A DNA stretch of 64,000 nucleotides, from positions 1,708,333 to 1,772,332 of the forward strand of contig NZ_CM001773.1 of NCBI RefSeq assembly GCF_000314895.2, written 5' to 3'. The translations under genes and the position numbers were made by a program. Each line of letters begins with the position of its first letter. Positions within the stretch are counted from its first letter, which is position 1. The DNA comes from Providencia sneebia DSM 19967. Its GTDB lineage: Bacteria; Pseudomonadota; Gammaproteobacteria; Enterobacterales; Enterobacteriaceae. Of this stretch, positions 49,077 through 57,958 are shown one piece after another. The notes below the pieces were generated by a model. That model was not told the origin of the DNA. It made no database searches and saw only the letters and a list, made by a program, of their open reading frames with translations.

Positions 49077-49592
49077 ATGAAAAAAATCATGATAACGGCT
49101 CTATTGGCTTTATTTCTATCAGGATGTGATAACAATCCACCAGCACCCTACGGATTTAAGTGGGGGCAGTCGGTGGAGGATATCCAAAAGTTAAACTTAG
49201 AGGGGATTATATGCTACGGAGAGACAACATGTAATGTTGAAGAAATGCCAGACCACACTCGCGGGCACGCTGTGCTAATGTTTAACAAAGAATCAAAATT
49301 AGTTGAGATACTTTATACAAATACGCTTGAAATCAAGAATACCAGCGAAGAACAGGCACTAAATAAATATGAACAAACAATCACCAGTTTGACAGCAATA
49401 TATGGCCCCCCGATACAAAATATAAAAAGATTAGATGATACCTCTAATTTGTTTGGGTGCTTACAAAAAGCCGGCTGCGCTGAATTTGCCGCCAAGTTTA
49501 GTAAAGATGGGTATGTAGTAAACCTGTATATGACGGATGGTAAAAATGACACCGTATTTATACAAGGATTGTATATAACACCTCAAAAATAA
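49077..49592 (+). CDS. Unknown lipoprotein, 171 residues
   Basis: The N-terminus MKKIMITALLALFLSGCDNN is a lipoprotein signal with Cys17 as the lipid site; Asp at +2 favours the inner membrane. The mature part is soluble with several cysteines (ICYGETTC, GCLQKAGC), perhaps disulfide-bonded, and starts like periplasmic proteins with YGFKWGQSVED. Function is unknown. A terminator follows within 25 bases. Confidence 0.75.
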   Translation: MKKIMITALLALFLSGCDNNPPAPYGFKWGQSVEDIQKLNLEGIICYGETTCNVEEMPDHTRGHAVLMFNKESKLVEILYTNTLEIKNTSEEQALNKYEQTITSLTAIYGPPIQNIKRLDDTSNLFGCLQKAGCAEFAAKFSKDGYVVNLYMTDGKNDTVFIQGLYITPQK

Positions 49593-49613
49593 TTACTTAG
49601 AGCAAAAAAGCAA

Positions 49614-49637
49614 AAGCCGACCTTGAGTCGGTTTTTT
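49614..49637 (+). terminator. Terminator after lipoprotein gene
   Basis: AAGCCGAC, CTTGA loop, GTCGGTTT, then a T-run. Confidence 0.85.
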
Positions 49638-49774
49638 GTTGTCTTGATTTTACGAATTGAATTTTAAATAGAAAAATATTCTACACAGCTGGTTTTTATT
49701 AGAATTATTTTGTTGTTTATTTTTTGTGCTGAATTATAATTAACTGTATTAATAAACATACTGAGGATATGACC

Positions 49775-49948
49775 ATGACTAGAACAGAGAAAGGCTTTAA
49801 AACAGTTTCCATTGACGGGCAGTTAGTGGCACGTATTGAGAAGTTACGCCAAAAACGTGCGGAAAAAGATTTTTTACTTAGTGGAGCACCGATGACCCAG
49901 ATTATTCGAGGGTTATTGAATGAAGCTCTACGTCGTGAGGGGTTCTAA
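49775..49948 (+). CDS. Small ribbon-helix-helix-like protein
   Basis: The 57-residue product begins MTRTEKGFKTVSIDGQLVAR and continues into a helix, IEKLRQKRAEK, then MTQIIRGLLNEALRREGF. A beta strand followed by two helices is the Arc/CopG pattern of DNA-binding regulators. The start at 49775 leaves seven bases to GAGGA; the ATG at 49769 would be too close. Its stop overlaps the next ATG (TAATG). Confidence 0.65.
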   Translation: MTRTEKGFKTVSIDGQLVARIEKLRQKRAEKDFLLSGAPMTQIIRGLLNEALRREGF

Positions 49949-52561
49949 TGGAAAAGTTACAGCAGTTAGCAAGCACCATAGCTCAGATTTATGTTGATGG
50001 GCTAAAAGCGGAAACGGGAACAACATTAGTAACGTATAGTGCCACGGCGTCATTAATCAATCACACCAAAGCCGCGTTAGAAGCGACACAGGCTGAACTA
50101 GCTAACGCCGAAGCCAACAAGAAACAAGCTGAGTCCTATCAAGCATCAGCGGCACAAATGGTATTAAATGCCAAAGAAGAAAAAGCAGCCGCACAATCAG
50201 CAATTGAACTCGCTAAAGATAAAGTGGCGGCAGCAGATAGCTTGACGATATCGTTAGAAAAGCAGCGAGTAGAGCTAGAGCAGCAGGTAAAAGTACAAAG
50301 ACAGATATTAAGAGATGCTAAAGAAACATACAAAATAGCGCCAAAAGATGAAAATTTTCAAGATGTTGTTGTCGCTAGAAATAAAATGATGGCTACCGAA
50401 AAGAAAATACAAGCCATTGGTAATCAGATAGACAAAGAACAAGTTTCCGCATCACAGGCCCTGAAAAAAGCTAAAGAAGCAGAAATAGCGGCTAGCACAA
50501 AAGTAACAGCAGCTACAGCGCTTGAGCAGAAAGCCAAGGCGACACTGGCAACCGCCAATGAAGCAGTTGCTACAGCTAGCGCAAAAGCGACAGCGGCAAC
50601 CAAAGCACAAGCAATAGCAATGAATGGCTTACGTGGTGTAATGGCTTTACTTGGTGGGCCTACTGGTTTATTCCTTTTGGCAGCCGCAGGAGTTTACGCT
50701 CTCTATGAGGCAATGACTGATGACACGGCAATAAAAGAATACAACGCTAAAATCGATGAGATGATCACTAAGATTGACTCTTTAACATCTAAACAGGCGG
50801 AAGTAGTTTCTAGAGAGCTTGGCATCAGGATTGCCAAAACAAAAGAAGAATTAGCAAAAAGCGTTGAAGAAGCTAAAAAGCTAGAGAGTGGCCTTGAGGC
50901 CATGAAAGATAAAGAACCCACTTTTAACATACGAAAGTCAATAGAATGGGCTACTAATGAATTAGGTAAATACAATTTATTAATAGAGGAAGGGACAAAA
51001 CGAATTAGAGAGCAAGAAGCGCAGCAGAGGAAGTCTAATCAGACAGTAAAAGATAAAAAAGGTATAGAGAGTGAGCAAGTAGACGCAATGAACATCTTTA
51101 ACGATGCCGCTAAAGGTGCTATTGAATCTAATAAGCTACTCGCAAAAACAATGGAGTTGGGTTCTCCAGCGTTAGCAAAAATGGAAATGGAAGTAGAAGC
51201 ATTAAAGATTAGCCTTGAAAATGCTGGAATTTCAGGGGATGAAGCCGAAATTCAAATCTCAAATCTAATGAACACACTTGAAACAGGGAGAATTAATAAC
51301 TTTGAGTTAATGATTCAGGCTATTGAAGAGGATGTTCAAGGTTTGAAGCTTGAAATGGAAGAGGGCATTGATACAGCTATTGAATATCGAGCAGTCACTC
51401 AAATGGCTAGAGCAGGTGTGGATGACCCAGATTTACTAAATAGATTAATTGACGGCTTAAAGGAAAAACATAGACTTCAAAAACAAATATCAGATAGCAA
51501 CAAGAAAGGCAGTGGCGGCGGCAAAAAGGATAAAGCGGCGGAAGAACTTAAACGCCAACAAAGTGAAGTCGCAGCACTTAATAAAAGGTTTGAATTACTT
51601 AGCACTGGTGTAGCTGATGCCAATAGAGATATGGCAATGTTTGAAGCCGTCCAGAAGCTAGGCGAGAAAGCCACTAAAGACCAAAAAGATGCTGTAGCTA
51701 AGGAAGCGGCGGAAATATATGACCTTACTCAAAAGGTCAATGATTTCATCCAAGCGCAAGAAGCCACGCCAGAATTAAAACTGGCCCGTGAGTTCGGAGA
51801 GGAAGCTAAAACTATTCGCCGCATGTTTGATGAGGGATTCATCGATAAAGAAACCTTTACGCGATTAGGCCGTGAAGCAACTCAGGCATTTGAGCAGGGC
51901 ATGTCTGATATTCGCATAGAAACAACCTCAAACAATATCATCACAGATATTGGTGAAAACCGCGCTAAATTCGACCCTAGCAGCCAAAGCTGGTGGGGCG
52001 GCAGCATTAGCAGCATGGACGCCAGCAGCAATAGCCGCTTCAATTGCTACAGGTGGAGCAGCTTCATCGACAGGGTTAGGTGCTTTCCAAGCATCAATGC
52101 TATCTGGTCAAGCTCTCTCTATCGGGTTAGCCGGTGCTAGATACAACGGTGGACCCGTAAAAGGTGGTTCAGCTTATGAGCTTGGTGAGAAGAATCTGCC
52201 AGAATTGATGCAAATAGGAAACAAGCTGATCGGCATACCAGGCAATAATGGGAGGGTGTTCAGTTATGACGAAATAACAGGCGCACCAGTGATACCCAAA
52301 GCGCCTACAGGTAAGCAATATCTGAACCATAAGAATAATGAGCGAGCAATACAGAATAAAGATTTACTGGGTACTGGCAATGGTGGCGCTACTCTTCAAG
52401 TAATAATTGAAAACCATGTGGCAAATGCCGCTATCGAACCAAGAATGGAAAAAGGGCTTACTGGTGAGGATGTAACGAGGATTATTATCACTGATATGAA
52501 TGAGAAAGGACCCATACACCGTTCGGTAATCAACAACACAACAGCAGGGCCTAAGGTATAA
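49948..52561 (+). pseudogene. Phage tail tape-measure gene, truncated and frameshifted
   Basis: The first frame (49948-52140, 730 residues) is Ala/Lys/Glu-rich coiled coil with a hydrophobic segment (LRGVMALLGGPTGLFLLAAA), typical of tape-measure proteins. From about 51950 the tape-measure C-terminus continues in another frame to 52561 (LNSTLAAKAGGAAALAAWTP, YNGGPVKGGSAYELGEK). The first frame ends there in a Ser-rich shadow. The usual N-terminus is also missing. No other tail, head or packaging genes are near. It is a relic and shows the element has phage ancestry. Confidence 0.8.
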
Positions 52562-52571
52562 GAGTTAGCAT

Positions 52572-52587
52572 GGGCGAGAAATCGCCC
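52572..52587 (+). terminator. Small hairpin after tape-measure relic
   Basis: GGGCGA-GAAA-TCGCCC stem-loop; only TTA follows, so termination is doubtful. The words CTTTGATGATTTAG right after it recur at 54085-54098. Confidence 0.45.
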
Positions 52588-52630
52588 TTAACTTTGATGA
52601 TTTAGATACCAGTACGTGCGAGGGGGAAAT

Positions 52631-52921
52631 ATGCAGAAAACAATCAAGAAGAAAACTAACCGTTATTTTAATGACGTGCCGACAACGCGCCTAATCGTGA
52701 CGTGTGAGCAGTCAGTCATTGATATGGTAGATATTCACATTAGAACCGATAGAGTGACGAGGGGCAATCGTGCGGAGTTTGTGAGGCAAGCAATCATTGA
52801 AAAACTAAAAAAGAAAATAGCACAAATAGCTAAACCGCTATATGTATGTGTAAGTGACTTAGCTATAGCTATATATATTGTGTTTACGTTAAAAAATAGA
52901 CAAACATTTACAGACTCATAA
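52631..52921 (+). CDS. Ribbon-helix-helix-like protein, 96 residues
   Basis: Start at 52631 with AGGGGG upstream gives MQKTIKKKTNRYFNDVPTTR. Residues about 15-70 read RLIVTCEQSVIDMVDIHIRT and RAEFVRQAIIEKLKKK, a strand-helix-helix pattern of RHH regulators. A hydrophobic C-terminal stretch (LYVCVSDLAIAIYIVFTL) is odd for such a protein and may be a membrane helix or a readthrough tail. Confidence 0.6.
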   Translation: MQKTIKKKTNRYFNDVPTTRLIVTCEQSVIDMVDIHIRTDRVTRGNRAEFVRQAIIEKLKKKIAQIAKPLYVCVSDLAIAIYIVFTLKNRQTFTDS

Positions 52922-53068
52922 TGACTAGCTCCCTAGACAAGATAAATATATTCAGTATTATTGATTTCAACAGTGCCCCTCATAACCTCTACGCAGAACG
53001 GAGAAATCTGGTTTGCGATACGTTTGGGGCTTTCTTTTATCTACTATCTGATAACTTTCCATGCTGCC

Positions 53069-54064
53069 ATGCACCCTCTAAAACCTCATCTAACGTATTT
53101 AGACCAAATAAAAAAGCTAGAAAAACGAGGAATGAGCTTTGAGGATTTACCTCCCGAGCAAGCAGTAAAGAAAATAATGAATATTGGATATTACAGGCTA
53201 TCTGGGTATTGGTATCCATTTCGTAAGTTAAAGTTAATCCCACCAGCAGCACCCCACGAAGCTAGACGCGAAGAAGCATTCCTTGCAGGTACAACCTTTA
53301 CAAAGGTATACGCACACTATCTATTTGATGTAAAACTAAGAAGCTCTATTTTTTATGGCATCGAACGAATTGAAACTTATCTCAAGGCAAAAATAGCTTA
53401 CGAACTAGGTAAAGTATCCCCTACGGCCTACAAAGATAAGAATATCATTCAATACAGACATCGCTACCGACATGATACATGGTTAGAAAAGTTAGATTCT
53501 TTAATAGAGAGAAACAGTGATAAAGATTGTATACGATGGAATTTAGACAAGTATGGGGATATCCCTATATGGGCTATCGTTGATATTTGGGATTTCGGTA
53601 CAATGTCTCGCTTCTACGGAATGCTTGAAGATAAATACAAGCATCAAATCTGTAAATCGCTTGGCTTTCTAAAGCCTAACTCAGCAAATGTAAGAGATGG
53701 GCTGAAAACAGCATTAGAGCATCTTAATACAGTTAGAAACAGGTGCGCCCACCACGCGCGTTTATGGAATACCGATTTTTCAGACTCAAAAATTAGTATC
53801 GATGTGTTAGATAATATTGACTTAGCCGCCTCTCGCTTGTCTCCACAAAGCCCTGAACTATCAAGAATGGCGGGTATCATATTTTTAATATGGAGTCTGA
53901 CCAAGAGAATAAGTTGTAATTCTACATGGCTAGCTTCAGTAAATGATCACTTAGAAAAGCATCAGGGCATTATTCCGTTTAATTCAATGGGATTTGATAA
54001 CAACAATATATCAGGATTAAAAAATCTATTGGATAAGGAAGAAGAACAATCAGCCCAATCATAA
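53069..54064 (+). CDS. Abi family (AbiD/AbiF-type) abortive-infection protein
   Basis: An Abi_2 protein of the HEPN ribonuclease group, which in relatives stops phage growth by RNA cleavage. Start chosen at 53069 (MHPLKPHLTYLDQIKKLEKR), the usual family beginning, giving 331 residues; the frame is open back to a TTG at 52961, which is unlikely. Family marks are NIGYYRLSGYWYPFR, FDVKLRSSIFYGIERIE and a HEPN motif RNRCAHHARLWN, where R223 and His228 form R-x4-H. It is complete and is the probable cargo of the element. The ribosome-binding site is weak. Confidence 0.88.
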   Translation: MHPLKPHLTYLDQIKKLEKRGMSFEDLPPEQAVKKIMNIGYYRLSGYWYPFRKLKLIPPAAPHEARREEAFLAGTTFTKVYAHYLFDVKLRSSIFYGIERIETYLKAKIAYELGKVSPTAYKDKNIIQYRHRYRHDTWLEKLDSLIERNSDKDCIRWNLDKYGDIPIWAIVDIWDFGTMSRFYGMLEDKYKHQICKSLGFLKPNSANVRDGLKTALEHLNTVRNRCAHHARLWNTDFSDSKISIDVLDNIDLAASRLSPQSPELSRMAGIIFLIWSLTKRISCNSTWLASVNDHLEKHQGIIPFNSMGFDNNNISGLKNLLDKEEEQSAQS

Positions 54065-54101
54065 GTTAGCCCAAATCAAATAAGCTTTGATGATTTAGTG
54101 A

Positions 54102-54212
54102 CACGTTATGAATGATGATTTTCGGGCACGTTAGCAAAGATAGTTAGATAGTTTTTACACATCGCATAATGGCAGTTTTTACACACGTTAGACGGAATTA
54201 TCGGACACGTTA
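54102..54212 (+). repeat. CACGTTA word cluster
   Basis: CACGTTA occurs at 54102, 54127, 54184 and 54206, several within the longer phrase TTCGGACACGTTAGC; a fifth, GGACATCGTAGC, is degenerate. Non-coding. Confidence 0.7.
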
Positions 54213-54295
54213 GCGGTTAGTTTTCGGACATCGTAGCAAGAGTATTCGGAGTCCATAAATAAAGGGTTGAATTAGCGACAAATATAGATATTAAA

Positions 54296-54796
54296 TCTTA
54301 ACAATTCTTAACGTTTTTCTAATGCCAAAATCTTAAGAAATCCTAAGATTATTACTGGTTGGATGTTAACATTTGCTAACGTTCAGATGATAACATTTGA
54401 TAACGTATTTCGGCTAATGCCACCTCACGAAACCTCACGCATTAATCCTAACAAATCCTAACGTTTTAGACTGATTGAGATGGTAGCTAACATGCCGATA
54501 AATAGATAATATTTAGTGAAATATCGCACTGCGCATTGATGCCAAAATTGCGCACTAAAACTGCGCGCAGAATTGCGAATTCGCAGTTTGAAAATTGCGA
54601 ACAAAAGTGCGAATTTCGCAGTTGGCCATGAAGTGGGAATGTAGCATTAAAGCCGCTTTCTGTCTGGCTTTGTTCAATGATGACCTGTTATCAATTGTTA
54701 TGGTTCATTGTTGAGAAAAGTTAAGGTTGTTCGCAGTTTACTACTACAGAAAACTACAGGTTGAACTTAGTAAAACTTAGTAATTATTCGCAGTTT
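54296..54796 (+). repeat. Helical-period doublets and palindromes, cluster 1
   Basis: Pairs of the same short word lie exactly 10 bp apart: TCTTAAC (54296, 54306), TCTTAAG/TCCTAAG (54331, 54341), TTAAC/CTAAC (54366, 54376), GATAAC (54389, 54399), CCTCACG (54423, 54433), TCCTAAC (54446, 54456), CTACAG (54744, 54754) and ACTTAGT (54765, 54775). Between them are the palindromes CTGCGCGCAG (54561) and TGCGAATTCGCA (54574), and TTCGCAGTTT is repeated at 54580, 54730 and 54787. No gene is seen from 54065 to 54912. Confidence 0.75.
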
Positions 54797-54912
54797 GATA
54801 TGTATCGGAATGTATGGGTAAATTGCGCACTAGATGATAAGTTTTGATAAGGTCTCGTGCGCAAGTAAATTACTATCTTTGATGTTAATAAACGCAATTA
54901 CGGATGTTGATT

Positions 54913-55284
54913 TTATTTAAAAAAGATGGCGTAAATTCCATAAGCAGCTAAAGTAAGAAATAAGTAAAATACAAATTTAACTTTCTTTTGAGTGACCCTT
55001 TTATTGATAACGCAAGTTTCATCAAAAAAATAGTTAATAAATTCAGGCTCACTTATTCCAATATCACCGTCATTTAGCTCAATTGATTCCATATACTTTA
55101 AACTGGCTACTTTATCAGTTGAAGAGTTAGTATCATCTAATCTAACTTGGTCATTGATAAAAGCATTCCAAGCCATTATCCGAGACATTCTCTCCCCCGA
55201 AGTATGGCAAGACTCAATCTCTTGTAGGCGTAAACGATAGGCTTTATTTATTTTTTCAATCCCATAGATTTCAGTATTGTTCAT
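54913..55284 (-). CDS. Unknown tail-anchored protein, 123 residues
   Basis: A soluble N-terminal part (MNNTEIYGIEKINKAYRLRL, then helical) is followed by one C-terminal membrane helix, about residues 101-120 (KFVFYLFLTLAAYGIYAIFF). AGGGA lies upstream of the start. It follows the RHH gene by 69 bases on the same strand, so the two likely form one unit. Not recognised. Confidence 0.6.
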   Translation of the reverse strand: MNNTEIYGIEKINKAYRLRLQEIESCHTSGERMSRIMAWNAFINDQVRLDDTNSSTDKVASLKYMESIELNDGDIGISEPEFINYFFDETCVINKRVTQKKVKFVFYLFLTLAAYGIYAIFFK

Positions 55285-55353
55285 TTTGAATCCCTTAAGT
55301 TGCTACAAGTAGACAAGTGACAGATGTTTGAGATAAATATTTACTTATAACAA

Positions 55354-55773
55354 TCAGAAACTCAACTTGTTCGAAATATCTTTGTGACGCTTCCACGCTG
55401 AATAAATATCCTTATCCCACGCTTTACCGCCTTTAGTTTGATATCCAGCCTCATTAATCCGTTCAGCGATAATCCGTCCGTTATCTATGCCCTCTGATAG
55501 CACCAAATTAACCACAGAAACGACAGCAGACTCATTATAGGTATACGGTGGGATATCTGCCTTACCAGCAATTAAAGATGCCACCGACGATTCTAGGCGT
55601 TCCACCAGCGACAGCATACGAGCATCAGGATTACTGTCTGGGCGGTTTAACTTCTCTTTGATAGCTGAGACTATCCACGCTGTTTTATCGCTACCAGAGT
55701 TCGATACAGCATCATTAAACAGTGCTTGCAGTTCAGCAGGTAAACGAAAGGCAATAAGATTAGATTTACTCAT
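55354..55773 (-). CDS. RHH-domain regulator, 139 residues
   Basis: Residues 4-45 (NLIAFRLPAELQALFNDAVS, then SDKTAWIVSAIKEKL) form a strand-helix-helix DNA-binding domain like those of plasmid repressors. The C-terminal part (RIIAERINEAGYQTKGGKAW) resembles the small helical domain found in some recombinases and regulators. A 7-3-7 inverted repeat that may be its own operator lies 45-61 bases upstream. It may control the downstream tail-anchored gene. Confidence 0.7.
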   Translation of the reverse strand: MSKSNLIAFRLPAELQALFNDAVSNSGSDKTAWIVSAIKEKLNRPDSNPDARMLSLVERLESSVASLIAGKADIPPYTYNESAVVSVVNLVLSEGIDNGRIIAERINEAGYQTKGGKAWDKDIYSAWKRHKDISNKLSF

Positions 55774-55817
55774 GATAATAGTCCGTTATTAACTCGATGA
55801 GTGCTTATTATATCAGC

Positions 55818-55834
55818 GTATAACGATGTTATAC
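55818..55834 (-). promoter_or_regulatory. Probable autoregulatory operator
   Basis: GTATAAC-GAT-GTTATAC lies just upstream of the RHH regulator. A further GTATAAC at 55878 and ATAAC at 55890 suggest a second, weaker site. Confidence 0.5.
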
Positions 55835-55968
55835 AGATTAGAAAATGTAAAATTGCTGGTGGATTTAACGAGTAATTGTATAACTTAATATAACAAAGTC
55901 AGGGTAACTTACTGTAAAACAAGCAAAGCGTATTATTGCGCCTTGTAACTGACTGAATAAATGGCAAA

Positions 55969-56157
55969 GCTCAAATTTGAGCGCAGTATAATTTTACCAA
56001 TAGAATCAATCGGCTCATTTTTGAGCCTGTATTTATCAATAGAAACAGGGCCCTCAAAATTGAGGAGGGTTAACGATTGTGATTATGGCCATAGTCGAAA
56101 AGGGTGACAGTTGAAATGTTACCCTTGATGCTGAGGGCGGCTTGAAATGAAGCCCTC
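55969..56157. repeat. Hairpin cluster A
   Basis: Five small inverted repeats with unrelated stems: GCTCAAATTTGAGC (55969), GGCTCA-TTTT-TGAGCC (56012), CCTCAA-AA-TTGAGG (56052), AAGGGTGACA with TGTTACCCTT around GTTGAAA (56100-56126), and GGCTT-GAAATG-AAGCC inside GAGGGC/GCCCTC (56133-56157). No reading frame covers them. Confidence 0.8.
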
Positions 56158-56276
56158 ATATCAAAACCACAAATTAGTGCCTTTAGCCAAAGTAGCTAAG
56201 TATTAGCCAATACAGCTAACTATCCAAAAAAACACGGTGTAGTTATTTTGTTATCAAAAAGACTCACAGTAATAAC

Positions 56277-56651
56277 GTACCAAAATGGTACTAATATAAA
56301 CTACGGTGGTACTATGGTGTTGCTATAATGATTGTAAGGTATTCGTTTTGGCATCCACCGAAAAGGCTATATTTTACTGGATACTCTATCCGCTGAATGT
56401 TGACAATTGTTGACATCAGAACCAGACAAAACCAGACATCATGTCAAACAAATTTATAAGTCCAGTCCAAAATTAAATAGGTACGCAGTAGGTATGTGTT
56501 TAATTCTCGCATTTCGCTATAATCAAATAAAATCATGATGTTGTGGAAAAGTACGCAGAATGGTACGCAGCAAAACAAGGGTAATAAGTTTTGACTAGTC
56601 TTGACGGATTTAACTTGGTTGCCATTTTGACGGTTGCCACTCTGGTTGCCA
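56277..56651 (+). repeat. Helical-period doublets, cluster 2
   Basis: GTACCA-AAA-TGGTAC palindrome (56277). Doublets: TGTTGACA (56398, 56408), ACCAGACA (56421, 56431) and TTGAC (56591, 56601) at 10 bp; GTACGCAG (56551, 56563; also 56481) at 12 bp; GGTTGCCA (56617, 56632, 56644). The gap 55774-56753 has no other gene. Confidence 0.75.
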
Positions 56652-56753
56652 GCAAAACAGCATGTTTTATGCTAGTGGAATGATGGCTTTGATTGTTCCA
56701 ATTCAGCACAATCAAGGTATAGCGATAATCACAACACCTTTTGAGGTATAGCC

Positions 56754-56942
56754 ATGTTACAGCGTGAAGTAATAGAATCCGTTATGATGGAGTTAGCCCA
56801 CCAGCAAGGGCAATCGCTCAACGGACGCGATAGGTTAGCGATTAGAACAGGTGTAGCCCAAACGATACAGGCTAAAGAACGTCACAGACGGAGAATGACA
56901 GCACCTACCTACCAATGGACGAAACCAGCACCAAAACGGTGA
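56754..56942 (+). CDS. Unknown basic small protein, 62 residues
   Basis: MLQREVIESVMMELAHQQGQ then RDRLAIRTGVAQTIQ and a basic tail (RHRRRMTAPTYQWTKPAPKR). TGAGGTAT precedes the start. Probably a small nucleic-acid-binding protein from its charge, but I do not recognise it. Confidence 0.55.
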   Translation: MLQREVIESVMMELAHQQGQSLNGRDRLAIRTGVAQTIQAKERHRRRMTAPTYQWTKPAPKR

Positions 56943-57015
56943 TGCGAAGATAATCGCAGTGGTCAAATATTAAGCGATACAAGAAAAAGGGCATCGGTAT
57001 GCAGGCTATAGGTTG

Positions 57016-57213
57016 CCTTGAAATCAAGGGCACCTAAGGCGACTAAATTGGACTCCTTGATATTAAGGAGTCATGAGGCTCTGAAATCGGAGGCTCGTCA
57101 CTGGTTGGCAATATTCCAATAATGGCCACGAGATAAAAGTAACCACTCTGGTAACCACTAAAAGTAACCACAATGCAAATAAGCATTGCGATACCCACAG
57201 GACAAATTTGTCC
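57016..57213. repeat. Hairpin cluster B
   Basis: CCTTGA-AA-TCAAGG (57016), GACTCCTT-GATATT-AAGGAGTC (57051), CTCTGA-AA-TCGGAG (57079), CAATGC-AAATAA-GCATTG (57171) and GGACAAATTTGTCC (57200). GTAACCACT is repeated at 57139, 57151 and 57164 (last copy GTAACCAC). Confidence 0.8.
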
Positions 57214-57311
57214 TCTGAATAAATATCAATAAGTTACCGTGATGCAAATATGCGTTACCGATTAAATCAATAGGTTATCTACTCTGAACATGAATAACCA
57301 AAGCTAAAATA

Positions 57312-57443
57312 ACGGTCCTATTACGGTCCGTATAATGTGATTGAACGGCAAGATTACGGCAAGGTTAAACGGGGATGTTACGGGGAGGATTAAGCCGATA
57401 ACGGTAAGGTTACGGTAAGGAATCAGGGCGAGATTACGGCGAG
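57312..57443 (+). repeat. Five ACGG couplets, each 11 bp apart
   Basis: ACGGTCC (57312, 57323), ACGGCAAG (57345, 57356), ACGGGGA (57369, 57380), ACGGTAAGG (57401, 57412) and GGCGAG (57427, 57438). Within a couplet the suffix is the same; between couplets it changes. The spacing is always 11. Non-coding. Confidence 0.85.
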
Positions 57444-57516
57444 GTTTCAAGTGGTCAGTTGTATTTTGATTCCGGCGATTTAACGGAATTAAGCATAATC
57501 AATAGCTTATAGTTAC

Positions 57517-57535
57517 ATACGGGATTGTCCCGTAT
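57517..57535. repeat. Isolated hairpin
   Basis: ATACGGGA-TTG-TCCCGTAT, a perfect 8 bp stem. Nearby CAATAGCTTATA occurs at about 57500 and 57625, flanking the region before the OB-fold gene. Confidence 0.7.
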
Positions 57536-57651
57536 CATCAAGGATAAATTAACGTTTAGATCACCCCTAGAAACTGGAATTATTATCCAATCTTCCAGAG
57601 TCCTATCAGCATTTTATTTTAACCAATAGCTTATATTGTGATGGTATCAAG

Positions 57652-57939
57652 ATGAATAAACCAGAAATGAGAAAAGCAAAATCAATCAGGATCACCACGT
57701 CAGGAATGGTAATCAAAGCCCCTGAGCGAGTTAAAACAGCGACAGGTAAAGTTATGGCCACAATGACTATTCAGGCTGAGAGTGACAAGCGTAGCCCGTA
57801 CCCATTAAAGATAGTGGCATTCGATATTAACGCGCTGGAGCTCATGACCTGCCAGAAAGGAAACAAAGTCACGGCTACAGGTCGCTATGAATGGTTTAAT
57901 GGTTACCAGTTAACAGGGGCGCAGATAGTTACAGGTTAG
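57652..57939 (+). CDS. OB-fold single-stranded-DNA-binding-like protein, 95 residues
   Basis: The order of strands, SIRITTSGMVIKAPERVKTA, TGKVMATMTIQAE, YPLKIVAFD, KGNKVTATGRYEWFNGYQLTG, is like the OB fold of SSB/PriB proteins, with the GRYE-type strand. It is shorter than chromosomal SSB and lacks the acidic tail. No strong ribosome-binding site is seen. It may serve replication of the element. Confidence 0.6.
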   Translation: MNKPEMRKAKSIRITTSGMVIKAPERVKTATGKVMATMTIQAESDKRSPYPLKIVAFDINALELMTCQKGNKVTATGRYEWFNGYQLTGAQIVTG

Positions 57940-57958
57940 TAAAAGTTAGTATCATAAG

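Noticed and set aside
52921-53142. 73-residue frame before the Abi gene
   Set aside because: No ribosome-binding site, overlaps the Abi start region in another frame, and its product has no protein-like pattern.
55969-56157. Hairpins considered as ordinary terminators
   Set aside because: No T-runs follow, no genes end there, and five lie close together.
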